A stretch of DNA of 35,233 nucleotides. Origin: Riemerella columbina DSM 16469 (GTDB taxonomy: Bacteria; Bacteroidota; Bacteroidia; Flavobacteriales; Weeksellaceae). The stretch spans positions 1-35,233 of the forward strand of contig NZ_KB894227.1 of assembly GCF_000374405.1 (NCBI RefSeq). Reading direction: 5' to 3'. Under the pieces are notes generated by a model, which was given only the letters and a program-made list of their open reading frames with translations, was not told where the DNA came from and made no database searches. Below, one piece after another: positions 9,362-19,700 of the stretch. Numbering within the stretch: the first letter of the stretch is position 1; each line of letters starts with the position of its first letter. Both the position numbers and the translations under genes were made by a program.

Positions 9362-10068
9362 TAATTATTATTTTTTCGTTGAGATAACATCCATTTATAA
9401 AACTCAGGATTAGAATAGGTAGAATCCCAAGCATTATGGTTGTCATTTTCAAAAATTGTGTACTCTACATTAGCTTTACAATCTTTTAGTTTTTTGTACA
9501 TTCTGGTACTATCGTCTAGAGGAACAACATCGTCTAAGGCACCATGATAAATTTGAATAGGTGTGTTTTTTAATTTATTACAAGCATTAAAATAAGCAGG
9601 GCGGTGCATAGGAGCACAAACTGTAGCCACAGCAGCAAATAAATCGGGATGCTCATCAAATAGTTTCCATGTTCCCCATCCGCCCATCGATAGTCCCGTT
9701 AGATAAATTCTATTTTTATCAACGGGATATTTCTCTATGATTGTTTTTAATAACTCATATACTGCATTCGTTTCCCAATACTCTCCATCAGGGCACTGTG
9801 GTGCAAGAATGGCAACGGGTTCTTCCATCAAATGACTATAGGTAAAAGGGCTATGTACTTTAACACGCTCTAAGTCATTTCCTCTTTCTCCAGCGCCATG
9901 TAGAAATAGGATAAGAGGAAATGGCTTTTTTGCATCTTTTGGAATGTCCAAAATATAATTTAAAGACACCTTTTTCTTTGCAATCGTTTCAAACTTCAAT
10001 TTCTGTTCTTGTGCAGATAATTGGCACACTAAAACAGATAATAACACAATAGATATTAACTTTTTCAT
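9361..10068 (-). CDS. Secreted alpha/beta-hydrolase (carboxylesterase/phospholipase family)
   Basis: The 235-residue product has a signal peptide (MKKLISIVLLSVLVCQLSAQ, cleavage about residue 20) and an alpha/beta-hydrolase domain. Visible features are the oxyanion loop LFLHGAGERG at 55-63, the nucleophile elbow GLSMGGWG with Ser127, the acid Asp179 or Asp180 in GALDDVVP, and His211 in ENDNHNAWD. This pattern fits the secreted predicted-peptidase/esterase group common in Bacteroidota glycan loci. It lies 3 bp after the GH144-like gene and overlaps the GH3 gene by one base. The context suggests removal of ester substituents from the glycan before GH3 acts. The actual substrate is unknown. Confidence 0.85.
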   Translation of the reverse strand: MKKLISIVLLSVLVCQLSAQEQKLKFETIAKKKVSLNYILDIPKDAKKPFPLILFLHGAGERGNDLERVKVHSPFTYSHLMEEPVAILAPQCPDGEYWETNAVYELLKTIIEKYPVDKNRIYLTGLSMGGWGTWKLFDEHPDLFAAVATVCAPMHRPAYFNACNKLKNTPIQIYHGALDDVVPLDDSTRMYKKLKDCKANVEYTIFENDNHNAWDSTYSNPEFYKWMLSQRKNNN

Positions 10069-10071
10069 GGG

Positions 10072-11445
10072 CTAAATTCCATATTTTGATGAGTGAAACT
10101 CTAATTTTTTAAGTCCTTGTTTAATTTCTGGTGCATTCATAAATAGTTTCCATAAAAACCCCGTTCTATGATTTTCAATCATTGGTGCTATGGTACCTTG
10201 GTCAATAGCTAAATACCTTGGTGTAAACCAATTGTAGTGTATAGAATTGGCATCATAAGGTCCTGCTGAGCCTACAAATTGTGGGGTCTTAGTATATAGA
10301 AATCTTAAATACGCCATTGATTCGTTAGGGGTATATGGAAAACTACTCAAAGCTGCCGTTGGCGTAATTACCCCTTTATCATTTTTAGGATGATGAGCGG
10401 TATAGCCTGTGGTGCCATCTTCTTTACGGGTATAGCTTGCCGTTAACCCCCAATAGTACTGCCTATATCCTCGCCAATGTTTTGGATTTTCAAGACAATA
10501 TTTATAGTCAATTAACACATGATTTTTATTCAATTCAAAATAATTGGGAATTTGTTTATCTGATAATCCCGTTGGGTCTAAACCAATATATGAATAGTGT
10601 GCCCAAAATAACGGGCCTCCATATTGTTCTGAACCACTATGCTTTACATAAAGAGGTAAACCATATTGTGCTTGAGAAGATAAATAAGCACCATTGCGTG
10701 TCCACCCTTGATAATAAGTATCTGCATCAATAGCATGAGTTGGGGAAGACGCCGCCAGTACATAGGTAATTAGACATTCATTATACCCTGTGATCGGAAG
10801 ATTCATATCCCATTGGTAATTAGGCGACCAATGCCAATAAAGTTGTTTCTCTCCCCCTTTTGTATACCAATCCCACTCAATGCCTTTCCATAAATCATCG
10901 CACTTTTTAGCTAATGCTTGCTCTTGGGCATTTCCATTTTTAAAATACTCTCTTACCATAATCATCCCTGATGCTAAGAAAGAAGTTTCCACCAAGTCGC
11001 CCCCATTATCTTTTTGAGAAAAAGGAATTACTTTCCCCGTTCTCCCATCAATCCAATGGCTCCAAGCTCCTTTAAAACGATCTGCACCCGCCAAGAAATC
11101 CATCATTTTATCTAAACGCGATACCGCTTCTTGTCGTGAAATAAAACCTCGCTCAACTCCGACTAGAATTGAAGCTAGCCCAAAGCCAGAGCCTCCAGTC
11201 GTGACGACATAAGCATCATTTTGAGCCGATGTATCGCCTTCGTAATAGCGCTCTCTGGCTAAATAAGAATTAGGTTCTGCATAATCCCAAAAATATTTTA
11301 TAGATTCTTTTTGAACCTTATCCATTAGTGCTTCATCACTTAGATTTTCAGCAACTTGCTTATCGTCTTCTTTTTCTGTACCTCGCTGTCCACTACAACT
11401 TAATATAGTCGCACAACACACCACAGTTAAAAAAGTCTTCAACAT
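10072..11445 (-). CDS. Lipoprotein glycoside hydrolase, GH144-like (glucoamylase-annotated family)
   Basis: The 457-residue product is a lipoprotein (signal MLKTFLTVVCCATILS, lipid Cys17). It matches the (alpha/alpha)6 family often annotated glycoamylase (PF10091), which includes the GH144 endo-beta-1,2-glucanases. Recognisable stretches are VQKESIKYFWDYAEPNS near 44-60, TTGGSGFGLASILVGVERGF near 82-101, KGAWSHWIDGRTGKVIPF near 119-136, GGDLVETSFLASGMIMVREYF, and a C-terminal YTPNESMAYLRFLY. It would cut the polymer at the cell surface or in the periplasm into oligosaccharides for the SusC/D pair and GH3. The gene starts 4 bp after the LamG-type gene. GH144 rather than another PF10091 activity is inferred from the SusCD-GH3 neighbours. 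Confidence 0.82.
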   Translation of the reverse strand: MLKTFLTVVCCATILSCSGQRGTEKEDDKQVAENLSDEALMDKVQKESIKYFWDYAEPNSYLARERYYEGDTSAQNDAYVVTTGGSGFGLASILVGVERGFISRQEAVSRLDKMMDFLAGADRFKGAWSHWIDGRTGKVIPFSQKDNGGDLVETSFLASGMIMVREYFKNGNAQEQALAKKCDDLWKGIEWDWYTKGGEKQLYWHWSPNYQWDMNLPITGYNECLITYVLAASSPTHAIDADTYYQGWTRNGAYLSSQAQYGLPLYVKHSGSEQYGGPLFWAHYSYIGLDPTGLSDKQIPNYFELNKNHVLIDYKYCLENPKHWRGYRQYYWGLTASYTRKEDGTTGYTAHHPKNDKGVITPTAALSSFPYTPNESMAYLRFLYTKTPQFVGSAGPYDANSIHYNWFTPRYLAIDQGTIAPMIENHRTGFLWKLFMNAPEIKQGLKKLEFHSSKYGI

Positions 11446-11449
11446 GGTA

Positions 11450-12280
11450 TTATTCTTTATTATTAAATAATTGGGCTACTTCGCTAGCAGATAATGCAGC
11501 GGCATAGAGCCTAAATTGGTCTATACCACCATTCCAAGGTTTCATCCAACTTGAATTTCCTGCTGGTCCTCCTAAAATAAATTTCTCTGCTTTAGAAGGA
11601 TCCATATCTATAGCACCGTGGTTTTTCCATGCTTTAGGTGTGCCAACTTGAACACCATCTACATAAAAAGTAAGCAATGAAGAAGCAGCATCATATACTA
11701 AAGCACAGTGGTGCCATTGGTCATCAAAAAAACCACTGGCTGGTACTGCATTTGCTTTTTCCCATACAAACCAATTATCTTTTTTATTTTTATCTACGGT
11801 AATCATTTTGATGGCAATTCCATCTTTTGTAGACTCATTCATAAGACACATAGCACTTTTTGACCAATGTCCATTAGAAGAGGCAATACTAAAAACAAAC
11901 TCTGCATTAGTAGTTTTAGGGGCATGTTTCATCCAATAACTAATGGTAAAACTCTGTGCTTTTTCTACAAAATCGTTGGACGACATATATTCCAAAGCTG
12001 CCTTTGCTGAACCTTTATATGCTTTGTTTTTAATCCCTTGCTGACTTTCAATAGATTGATCTGGCAAAAATGCAGGATAGCCTGACAATTCTTCGGAAAA
12101 CTGGACTCTTAAAGAATGGCTTTCCTTATCGAATGGTATATAAAATCTTAAATCTCCATTCGGTAGCACAATGTCATCTTTTGGGTAATCTCCTAATTCT
12201 GGTCTATCCAATTGTTGACAAGACCAAGCACTCCCTGTCAAAATGATAGCACCAACGAATTTTATTATATTCTTTTTCAT
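11450..12280 (-). CDS. LamG-type (concanavalin-like) surface lipoprotein, probable glycan-binding protein
   Basis: The 276-residue product is a lipoprotein (MKKNIIKFVGAIILTGSAWS then Cys21). After a short N-terminal region it has a LamG/ConA-like jelly-roll domain from about residue 85 on. It shows the typical strand patterns FTISYWMKH, WHHCALVYDAASSLLTFYVDG, and the terminal WNGGIDQFRLYAAALSASEVAQLF. In polysaccharide loci, non-catalytic lipoproteins in this position (SusE/F-like) hold the glycan at the cell surface for SusC/D. No catalytic motif is visible, so binding is the likelier role. It lies 18 bp after susD and 4 bp before the GH144-like gene. Confidence 0.8.
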   Translation of the reverse strand: MKKNIIKFVGAIILTGSAWSCQQLDRPELGDYPKDDIVLPNGDLRFYIPFDKESHSLRVQFSEELSGYPAFLPDQSIESQQGIKNKAYKGSAKAALEYMSSNDFVEKAQSFTISYWMKHAPKTTNAEFVFSIASSNGHWSKSAMCLMNESTKDGIAIKMITVDKNKKDNWFVWEKANAVPASGFFDDQWHHCALVYDAASSLLTFYVDGVQVGTPKAWKNHGAIDMDPSKAEKFILGGPAGNSSWMKPWNGGIDQFRLYAAALSASEVAQLFNNKE

Positions 12281-12298
12281 AATTTCTAAAATTAAGTA

Positions 12299-13771
12299 TT
12301 AATAATTAGGATTTTGAATTAAAACACCTTGGGATTTATCAATCGTAGATTGTGGAATTGGGAAGTATTTATTTTTGTCTGTATACCCTTTAGATGCCAA
12401 TACAGTAGTAGCATCTCCCCAACGCACTAGATCATAGAATCTCTCGAATTCCATAGCAAACTCAATTCTTCTTTCATGCTTTATCGCAGTTCTCATAGAC
12501 GCCTGGTTGCTAGCGGTAGTGTTGGCTAATCCTGCTCTATTTCTTATCTTATTGACATACATTGCGGCTTTAGCGGTTTGTCCTAATTCGTTCGCGGCTT
12601 CTGCTACCATAAGAATCACATCAGCATAACGAAGAATTTTTATATTCTCCCAATGGTTTTTATTTTGTGCATATTGTTTGCGTTCCTCTGGTAATGTATA
12701 AGCTTTTCCATTCCAGTATTTTTGAGCTAATGGTGGAGACTTCGGAAGTTCAAGCCCTGGTGTATTATAAATATCTGGACCACCTGATACCAATATAGTC
12801 GTTTTTTTTCTTAAATCACCAGCCTCATAAGCATCTACTAATTCCTGTGATGGTACATTAAAGCCCCAACCTAAATCCCAACTCCCTGTTCCTCTTACAC
12901 CTTGACTTTCGTAGAAATTATTAGTGTATTTGGTAGGATAATCATAAGTCTTTTGAATTTCAAAAATAGATTCTACAGAATTGTTACCCGCTTTAGTAAA
13001 CTCTAAATCATACGACGGATTTAATTGATAAATACCAGAGTTGATTACATCTTCCGAATGTTTAAGAGCCTTGTCCCATTTCTTTTGGTAAAGGTAAAGT
13101 TTAGCTAAAAGTGTATTAACGAAACCTTTGGTCGCCCTACCCGTATAGTCTAAAGCCCATTTTTTTGGTAAAATTGGTAGTGCCTCCAATAAATCTTTTT
13201 CAATCTGTGCATCTACCTCTGCAATGGTATTTTTAGGGGCTACCTCGTCTTGGGGAATATCAATAGTTTTTAGGTTAATCGGTACTTCTCCAAAGTCTCT
13301 TCTTAATTCAAAATAACAAAATGCCCTAATGGCTTTGGCTTCTGCAATATTGATTTTAGTACCTTCATTAATATCTTTTTCAGCCTGTGCATCGTTGATT
13401 AACTCATTACAATCATATATAATCTTATAGTGATCATTCCAATCACTTTCGATATGATTATTGGTTGCTACATAGCCGAATCTATCAAAGACACTCGCTG
13501 TAGTAGCAGCATCTGCCGCAGTGCTACCTTTCTCGTTATCATCGGCACGGATACAATGTGTCCAAACATAAGTAAATCCGCTAGCCCCAGCTTGAGTTCT
13601 TAAGCTTGAATAAAGTCCAAATACACTCGCTTCATAGCCACCCACCTTTACCTCATCTCCCACGGGTCTGCCTTGAGGTTTTAAATCTAACCACTCTTCT
13701 GAGCAACTATAAATAGAAGCTATTGATAGTGTAATAACTCCTGACACTAATATTTTTGATATATTTTTCAT
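12299..13771 (-). CDS. SusD/RagB-family nutrient-binding lipoprotein (glycan locus)
   Basis: This is the outer-membrane lid of a SusCD transporter, which captures the substrate and closes over the SusC barrel. The 490-residue product has a lipoprotein signal with Cys23 (SIYSC) and the SusD start CSEEWLDLKPQGRPVGDE. A TPR-type helical core follows, with EAKAIRAFCYFELRRDFGEVPI near 142-163 and KGFVNTLLAKLYLYQKKWDKAL. The usual C-terminal part is ILRYADVILMVAEAANELGQ, HERRIEFAMEFERFYDLVRWG and YFPIPQSTID. The gene starts 20 bp after susC on the same strand. Substrate is inferred from the downstream enzymes. Confidence 0.95.
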   Translation of the reverse strand: MKNISKILVSGVITLSIASIYSCSEEWLDLKPQGRPVGDEVKVGGYEASVFGLYSSLRTQAGASGFTYVWTHCIRADDNEKGSTAADAATTASVFDRFGYVATNNHIESDWNDHYKIIYDCNELINDAQAEKDINEGTKINIAEAKAIRAFCYFELRRDFGEVPINLKTIDIPQDEVAPKNTIAEVDAQIEKDLLEALPILPKKWALDYTGRATKGFVNTLLAKLYLYQKKWDKALKHSEDVINSGIYQLNPSYDLEFTKAGNNSVESIFEIQKTYDYPTKYTNNFYESQGVRGTGSWDLGWGFNVPSQELVDAYEAGDLRKKTTILVSGGPDIYNTPGLELPKSPPLAQKYWNGKAYTLPEERKQYAQNKNHWENIKILRYADVILMVAEAANELGQTAKAAMYVNKIRNRAGLANTTASNQASMRTAIKHERRIEFAMEFERFYDLVRWGDATTVLASKGYTDKNKYFPIPQSTIDKSQGVLIQNPNY

Positions 13772-13791
13772 AACCTTAAATCTTTATATTA

Positions 13792-16614
13792 TTAAAATGT
13801 AACATTCATTCCAAAACTGGTAATTCTTGGATTTGGATATCCACTTGTATTCACCCCAAAGCTAGTTGCAGAGCCTCCGAACTCTGGTGTGAAGCCATTA
13901 ACATGATCCCAAGTTTTTAAGTTTTGAATATTAACATACAACCTAAGACCTTGTAGTTTATACTGAGAAAGGAATGTTTTATTAAAATCATATCCAAACT
14001 GTACATTTCTTATTCTAAAAAAACTACCATCTTCTATCATATAGGTGGAGTTTTCATTATTATAAGCATTACCTGAGTAGCTTCTTGGCTCCCAATTAGA
14101 AGTTCCTTCGCCCGTCCATCTTCCCATACGCTCCGCTCTATAGTTAAACGGGGCATAAGAACTACCATTACCCCATGCTCTAAATACCTCATTCCCATAA
14201 ACGCCGTAGAAATCGGCATTCATAAAGAATCCTTTATAATCTAAGCCTAAACTAAAGCCATATGTAAAGTCTGGTGTGGGGTCACCTATCACTGTTCTAT
14301 CATCTGGTGTTATTACTCCATCTCCGTTGACATCTCTGTACTTTAAATCTCCCGGTTTAGGGTCTCCAATTGTGGAAATAGGAGAGAATAAAACATCTGC
14401 TTTGGATTGATATACACCATCTACAATATAACCATAAAATGCCCCTACTGGTAGCCCTTGTTTATACATAGACTGACCATAAAGTCTGTAATATCCTTCC
14501 CCAAATGTTTCTAGGACTTTAGTTTTAGTTGTGGTGAGGTTACCAGATAGGTTATATCCAAAATTTTTACCGATGGTGCCTTTCCAACTTGCAGAAAATT
14601 CATATCCTTTAGCTTCTATAGAACCCGCATTCTGGAAAAAGTCTGGATTTCCTGGAATGAAATTAAGTAAATTAATCGTTTTCTTGTTATAATAAGTGGC
14701 ATCTAAAGACAACCTTCTGTTAAAAAATGAAGACTCAAATCCAAACTCATAAGATTTTAAATGCTCCCATGTAAGGTCTGTCGCTTCCTCATATTTTTTA
14801 ATCAAAGCAGAGTAAATTTTATTATTAAATACCCCCGTACCTCCATCTACATAAACGGGATAGCCAAAATAATTATATGGTGTAAACTGATTTCCAAGAT
14901 CTCCGTAAGAACCTTTCAGTTTAAAATAGTTAATCACTTGGCTGTCTTTTAAGAAATTTTCTTTTGATACTTCCCATGCACCACCTACGGACCAAAACCA
15001 ATCAAAACGATTACCTGGTGCCAAAGCCGAAGAGCCATCTCTACGAATAGAAGCATTCAGCATATATTTATTATCAAAATTGTAAAGCATCCGTCCAAAA
15101 TAAGATATTTGTCTTTTCTGAGACTGACTAGCATCTACCGTTTTGGTGGTTTGATCAACATAGTCGGAATTTATATACCAAAATCTTGGATTATTTGGGA
15201 TTTGTCCCAAAACACTGCTTAAACTCGCTTTCCCATTAGCAGACATACCTTCATAAGATTGGTTAATGGTTTCAAAACCACCCATTAAAGTTAAATCATG
15301 CTTACCCATCTTATTTTTATAAGTTAGCAACTGGGTTTGTTGAAATAGCAAAGTCCTATTTTCAAATTGATTAACACTTGTTAAAGTTCTACCAGAATAC
15401 GGCGACACCGTATTGGTTTCTGGGATATAAATATCAAATATTGGCTGATAGCCTCTTCCTGTACTGTTTCTATAATTAACAAAATAACTTGAGCGAAATG
15501 TAAAATGTTTTAAGAAATCTATTTCTGCGTAAATATTAGGATTAAATTGATAATCTCTAATGATTTGTGTATTCTTATGTCCATCTAAACTTGCCCAAGG
15601 GTTAGCAATTTGCGCTGCCCCTAATTCTTGAGGTAGGGAATTGTACATTCCATAGTACGGACCTGGAAATTGATTGGTAGGTGCTACAACAGGAGTCGCT
15701 TTCAGTGCAGAGGAAAAACTTCCTAATTGAGGTAGATTTACATAGGCTCCTGTAAAACCAATGCCCAATCTTAAGGATTTAGAAATAGATAAATCATCAT
15801 TAAACTTAGTCGTAAGTCTGGTATAATCTTCAAATTTAATAGAACCTTGCTCTTGTTGATACCCCACAGAGAAACTTACCTTATTTTTATCTGTTCCGTT
15901 CGCTATGGATACATTGTGCTGTGTAATGATTGCTGCTTTATTTCTAATCACATCTACCCAATTGGTATCAGTATTAAAAATACTAAATAAAGGATAAGGC
16001 GCTAATCCTTGATTCACTAAATCTTCGTTATACAAAGTTCTGAATTGTTCTCCATTGGTAATTTCTGGGCGATTGTCCATTGTTTTCACTCCTAAAGATG
16101 AATTTAATGTAATGGATGTTCTACCTTTTTTACCTCTTTTCGTGGTGATAATAATGGCACCGTTTGCCCCTCTACTACCAAATATAGCTAACGATGATGG
16201 GTCTTTTAATACCTCCACAGATTCAATATCTGCAGGATTTACAAAGTCAATATTGGTTGTAAAAACTCCATCTACTATATATACGGGATTCACTCCATTA
16301 ATAGTTACTGTCCCTCTAATTCTTACATCCGCTTGAGAACCCGGTTGCCCTGAATTAACTACCGAGAGTCCTGAAACCTTCCCTTGTAAAGAGTTAATAG
16401 GATTTGCCGATGGCTTATCCCCCACATCTTCACCTTTAATTTTAACTATTGATCCCGTTAAATCTCGTTTTTTAGCAGAGCCGTAACCAATCATGACCAC
16501 TTCTTCAATAGTCCTTTCCTTTATCGTATCTTTTTTTGTGGTTTGGGCATTAACCCCTGCACCAAAATACAACACGGCAATTAGGCAAGTGGATTTTAAA
16601 GTTTTATTTTTCAT
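13792..16614 (-). CDS. SusC/RagA-family TonB-linked outer membrane transporter (glycan locus)
   Basis: This is a 22-strand outer-membrane barrel that imports oligosaccharides with energy from TonB, together with the SusD next door. From the ATG at 16614 the product has 940 residues. An ATG six codons upstream (16632) is possible, but MKNKTLKSTCLIAVLYFGAG makes the better signal peptide start. A TonB-box-like TIEEVVMIGYG follows, then the plug domain with LQGKVSGLSVVNSGQPGSQ, DVRIRG, NPVYIVDGV and the SusC hallmark DIESVEVLKDPSSLAIFGSRGANGAIII. The barrel ends in the aromatic ITSFGMNVTF. The N-terminal carboxypeptidase-regulatory-like domain of many SusC proteins is absent. It leads the operon, with a candidate promoter at 16676-16683. 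No hybrid two-component or ECF sigma/anti-sigma regulator is adjacent. Confidence 0.95.
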   Translation of the reverse strand: MKNKTLKSTCLIAVLYFGAGVNAQTTKKDTIKERTIEEVVMIGYGSAKKRDLTGSIVKIKGEDVGDKPSANPINSLQGKVSGLSVVNSGQPGSQADVRIRGTVTINGVNPVYIVDGVFTTNIDFVNPADIESVEVLKDPSSLAIFGSRGANGAIIITTKRGKKGRTSITLNSSLGVKTMDNRPEITNGEQFRTLYNEDLVNQGLAPYPLFSIFNTDTNWVDVIRNKAAIITQHNVSIANGTDKNKVSFSVGYQQEQGSIKFEDYTRLTTKFNDDLSISKSLRLGIGFTGAYVNLPQLGSFSSALKATPVVAPTNQFPGPYYGMYNSLPQELGAAQIANPWASLDGHKNTQIIRDYQFNPNIYAEIDFLKHFTFRSSYFVNYRNSTGRGYQPIFDIYIPETNTVSPYSGRTLTSVNQFENRTLLFQQTQLLTYKNKMGKHDLTLMGGFETINQSYEGMSANGKASLSSVLGQIPNNPRFWYINSDYVDQTTKTVDASQSQKRQISYFGRMLYNFDNKYMLNASIRRDGSSALAPGNRFDWFWSVGGAWEVSKENFLKDSQVINYFKLKGSYGDLGNQFTPYNYFGYPVYVDGGTGVFNNKIYSALIKKYEEATDLTWEHLKSYEFGFESSFFNRRLSLDATYYNKKTINLLNFIPGNPDFFQNAGSIEAKGYEFSASWKGTIGKNFGYNLSGNLTTTKTKVLETFGEGYYRLYGQSMYKQGLPVGAFYGYIVDGVYQSKADVLFSPISTIGDPKPGDLKYRDVNGDGVITPDDRTVIGDPTPDFTYGFSLGLDYKGFFMNADFYGVYGNEVFRAWGNGSSYAPFNYRAERMGRWTGEGTSNWEPRSYSGNAYNNENSTYMIEDGSFFRIRNVQFGYDFNKTFLSQYKLQGLRLYVNIQNLKTWDHVNGFTPEFGGSATSFGVNTSGYPNPRITSFGMNVTF

Positions 16615-16675
16615 AGCGATGTAATTTTTCAATTATAACAATTACCAATTAACATTTTTTAACAAAATATCAACA

Positions 16676-16683
16676 CAAAGTTA
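16676..16683 (-). promoter_or_regulatory. Candidate -7 box of the glycan operon
   Basis: Read on the minus strand this is TAACTTTG, a match to TAnnTTTG. It lies 62 bp upstream of the susC ATG at 16614. I do not find a clear -33 TTTG at the right distance, which would fit an activator-dependent promoter. Confidence 0.4.
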
Positions 16684-16736
16684 ATTATATTTTTTAATTG
16701 ACCTAAAAAATCATATAAAATTTGAAAATTTATGCT

Positions 16737-16782
16737 AAAAAAGTTCGTCCTCATCGAAATTTCGATGAGGACGAACTTTTTT
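16737..16782. terminator. Bidirectional terminator palindrome (copy 2), after sprA
   Basis: A perfect 46-bp palindrome is centred between 16759 and 16760, with A6/T6 ends, so it can terminate in both directions. It lies just downstream of sprA (minus) and upstream of the susC promoter. Its core is identical to the palindrome at 6992-7021. Confidence 0.88.
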
Positions 16783-16797
16783 ATATAGAAATATCAT

Positions 16798-19700
16798 TTA
16801 GAATCCTCTAGTACTGCCACCGCTACCATTATTTCCAAAAGTAAAGGTAGCAGATAACCCTGCTCTAATGGTGGATAGTGGATAGGCTGTGGATATTTTA
16901 TATTTCGTCATAAGTTGGTCGTAGAAGAATCTAATATTAAGATTTTGGGACATATTATAATCCGCAGATACCTTTATCCCCATCATTCTTTGTCCTCCAG
17001 TCACTTGAGAATCGTCTAAAAGAATATTGGTAATTCTTGTTTTATTATCTCTTAATGAGAAATCGGCACGGATATTCAAATCACTTTTGATTTCTTTAGA
17101 CTTACCTTTAAACCTTAACTTAAATTTCAAATCTTTTAGAATATATCCAAACCCAAGCACATATTCAGAACCCGTATCTTCTGTAAGTGTATGGTTGACT
17201 AAACCTAATAAAAACATTCTATTTCGGTTGTATTGCGCTCTAAACTGCATATTGTTTCGCATCGTTACATCAGCACCGATAAGTGGTGCGAAATTTTCCT
17301 GATACATCACTTGAGAGAACACATAAGGGTTCAGTTTATCCCCTCTTACATCTACACCATTGCTATTACTATAATAGTCGATATTAGACTGAATCCCCGT
17401 TGCCGTATAAGTAGAAGTATAAGCGTGTTGTAATTCAAATTTCTCAAACTGACTGTTTATAAACGGAATATTTCTCAATCCAGAATAAGTAACTCGCCAG
17501 TTTGGCAATGGAAACTTCGGTTTAGTAGGATTACTGACTGGTATAGCCGATTTTCCCGTAAGTGCCGCTCTAAATGCTGGAATCAAAACATATGCATTGG
17601 CTATACTATAACCTTCCACAAAACCGTCTGCATTAAGCACGCCATTATTTTGTCTTGAAATTTCTCTAGCCTTAGATTTAATTTGGTTAAAGATAGACGC
17701 TCCATCTGTAAAAGTTGTGCCTAATAAGAAATCCGAATTGGAATAACTGAACATTTCATTGGCAAACGAAAATTGCACGCCATTATTAGGGTTGCCATCT
17801 ACATCAAGATTAAAGCCACCGTGACTTAAATTTCGATTATAAGTCCTAAGGAAATTAACATCTATTCTCCAGTCTTTAAATGGTTCTAAGGTGATATTAC
17901 CCGTTATATTTTGGGAATTCATCTGCGTGTATGGCTGGTTCAGGTATTCTGATTTCGATATCCAATTGTTCTCCACCGCAATCCTTCTGATATCCGCTTG
18001 TGAGCCGAGTAAAAATCCAGTAGTAGGACCTCCAAAGCCTTTGCCCATACCAAAGAAATTAGGCTCCGATAGAATCCCTGGCAATACCGTACCATTATTT
18101 TCAGTAAAGTTAAAATTCACTTGTTTTATAGAAGTCAATGCCGACATAATCTGCTGCCCTGCACTCAATTTATGCTTAAATTTATAAGATTTAAACTTAA
18201 ACTTCCTACGGCTTTTCTTATCTGCAAATGCCTTTTCGTAGACTTGATTAAGAGAATCCAATTCTTTATTTCTACCCTGCTGGATAGAGTCTATTTTTTG
18301 GAAATACTTAAACTTACTCAATAACATTGGCACATCCATAGAAGCCGTAGCCACTTTATTATTCGTATTTTGAGAAACATTACCCAAATTCCCTGTTTTA
18401 CTATTCAGCAATACGGTAGAACGCGCATTCCAGTTGTATTGGAAGCCATAGCCAATCTCCGCATTAATAAAATCTAAATACGGTAAATGCTGGAATGGCA
18501 ACTGATAATTGAGCTGCACTCGATGATTGTACAATACAGGACGCCCTACTCGGAATGGATTTTGGAAAATGGATTTATCATTCATCGTCTGTACCGACCA
18601 GTCATCATTCAGTGTTCTCGTTGCAGAGAAAATATCCGCTTTTAAGGATTTCGTAAGGTTAAAACCTAAGTTATACTGCCATCCAAAATAGAAATTTCTA
18701 TTTTTAAGCGTTCCAAAGTTTTGAGCCGATACTCCATTCAACAAGGCTTCTACATTTCTAAATTCCAATTCGCTATAATCTCGGTCAATTTCTGTACGGA
18801 ACGAAAATCTAGTAGGAATCGGGTTAAAATTAAATTCTTTTACCCATTGTAGATACTTTGCAGATTTTGCCGTATCGCTTACCACTTTGTTAAATGGACG
18901 AATGACCCAAGGTTTAAAATTAAAGTTGTAATCCAAATACGCCTTTAAATTCTGGCGGTAGTTCTTTTTGGTATAGATATCTCGGTAATAGTCGTCATTA
19001 TACATCGCGGTTACCGATAGGTTTTCCACATCGTAGAATTTTGGTTTTCGCTCTGTATTTATACGCTCTTTACGCATATTAACTACTCCTATACTGCGCT
19101 GCTGCGTGTAAGTTCTTACCACTTGCTTCAACTCCTCTTTTTTAGGATCTTCAGAGAACAACACATCATCATTTAATGGATTGTATTTTGGATCTTCTAT
19201 ACTTTGGCTGTAAGAGTAATTTACTGGAATCTTCATACCCGCCTTTTCAGGAAGAAACTTATCTACATTCACCGTCGTATTAATGGTAAATGTAGAATTT
19301 TGAGATTGTTGCCTTTGAACGGGTTTTTGGTCTATAAAACCAAATCCTATGGTAGAAATGGCGGCATTGGCATTTACATTTGCAAAGTCTCCTAAATTGA
19401 AATTCAAACTGGCATTGGCGGCATAACCTCCTTTATTTTCGATACCCGATAAGCGAATTTCATTCACCCAAAGCACCAAATCTTTAGAATCGTTACCCGT
19501 ATTTCTTACCCCAATTACGATGGTGGTGATATTCCCCAAACTAGGGCGTCCTTTAGTATAGATGGCTTTATTGGCATCGCCATATTCTATATCTCTATAC
19601 CTTTGGTCTATACTGATATTGGCTTGCTCTCTTCTCAATTTCGCTTGAACCAAATCTTCCAACACCACATTCACATTATTTTCCGTAGGCCAAATATCCA

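Noticed and set aside
6985-16783. The two identical palindromes as CRISPR repeats or transposon ends
   Set aside because: There are only two copies about 10 kb apart, each a perfect palindrome with A/T tracts directly after convergent or terminal genes. The terminator reading is simpler, and no transposase lies between them.
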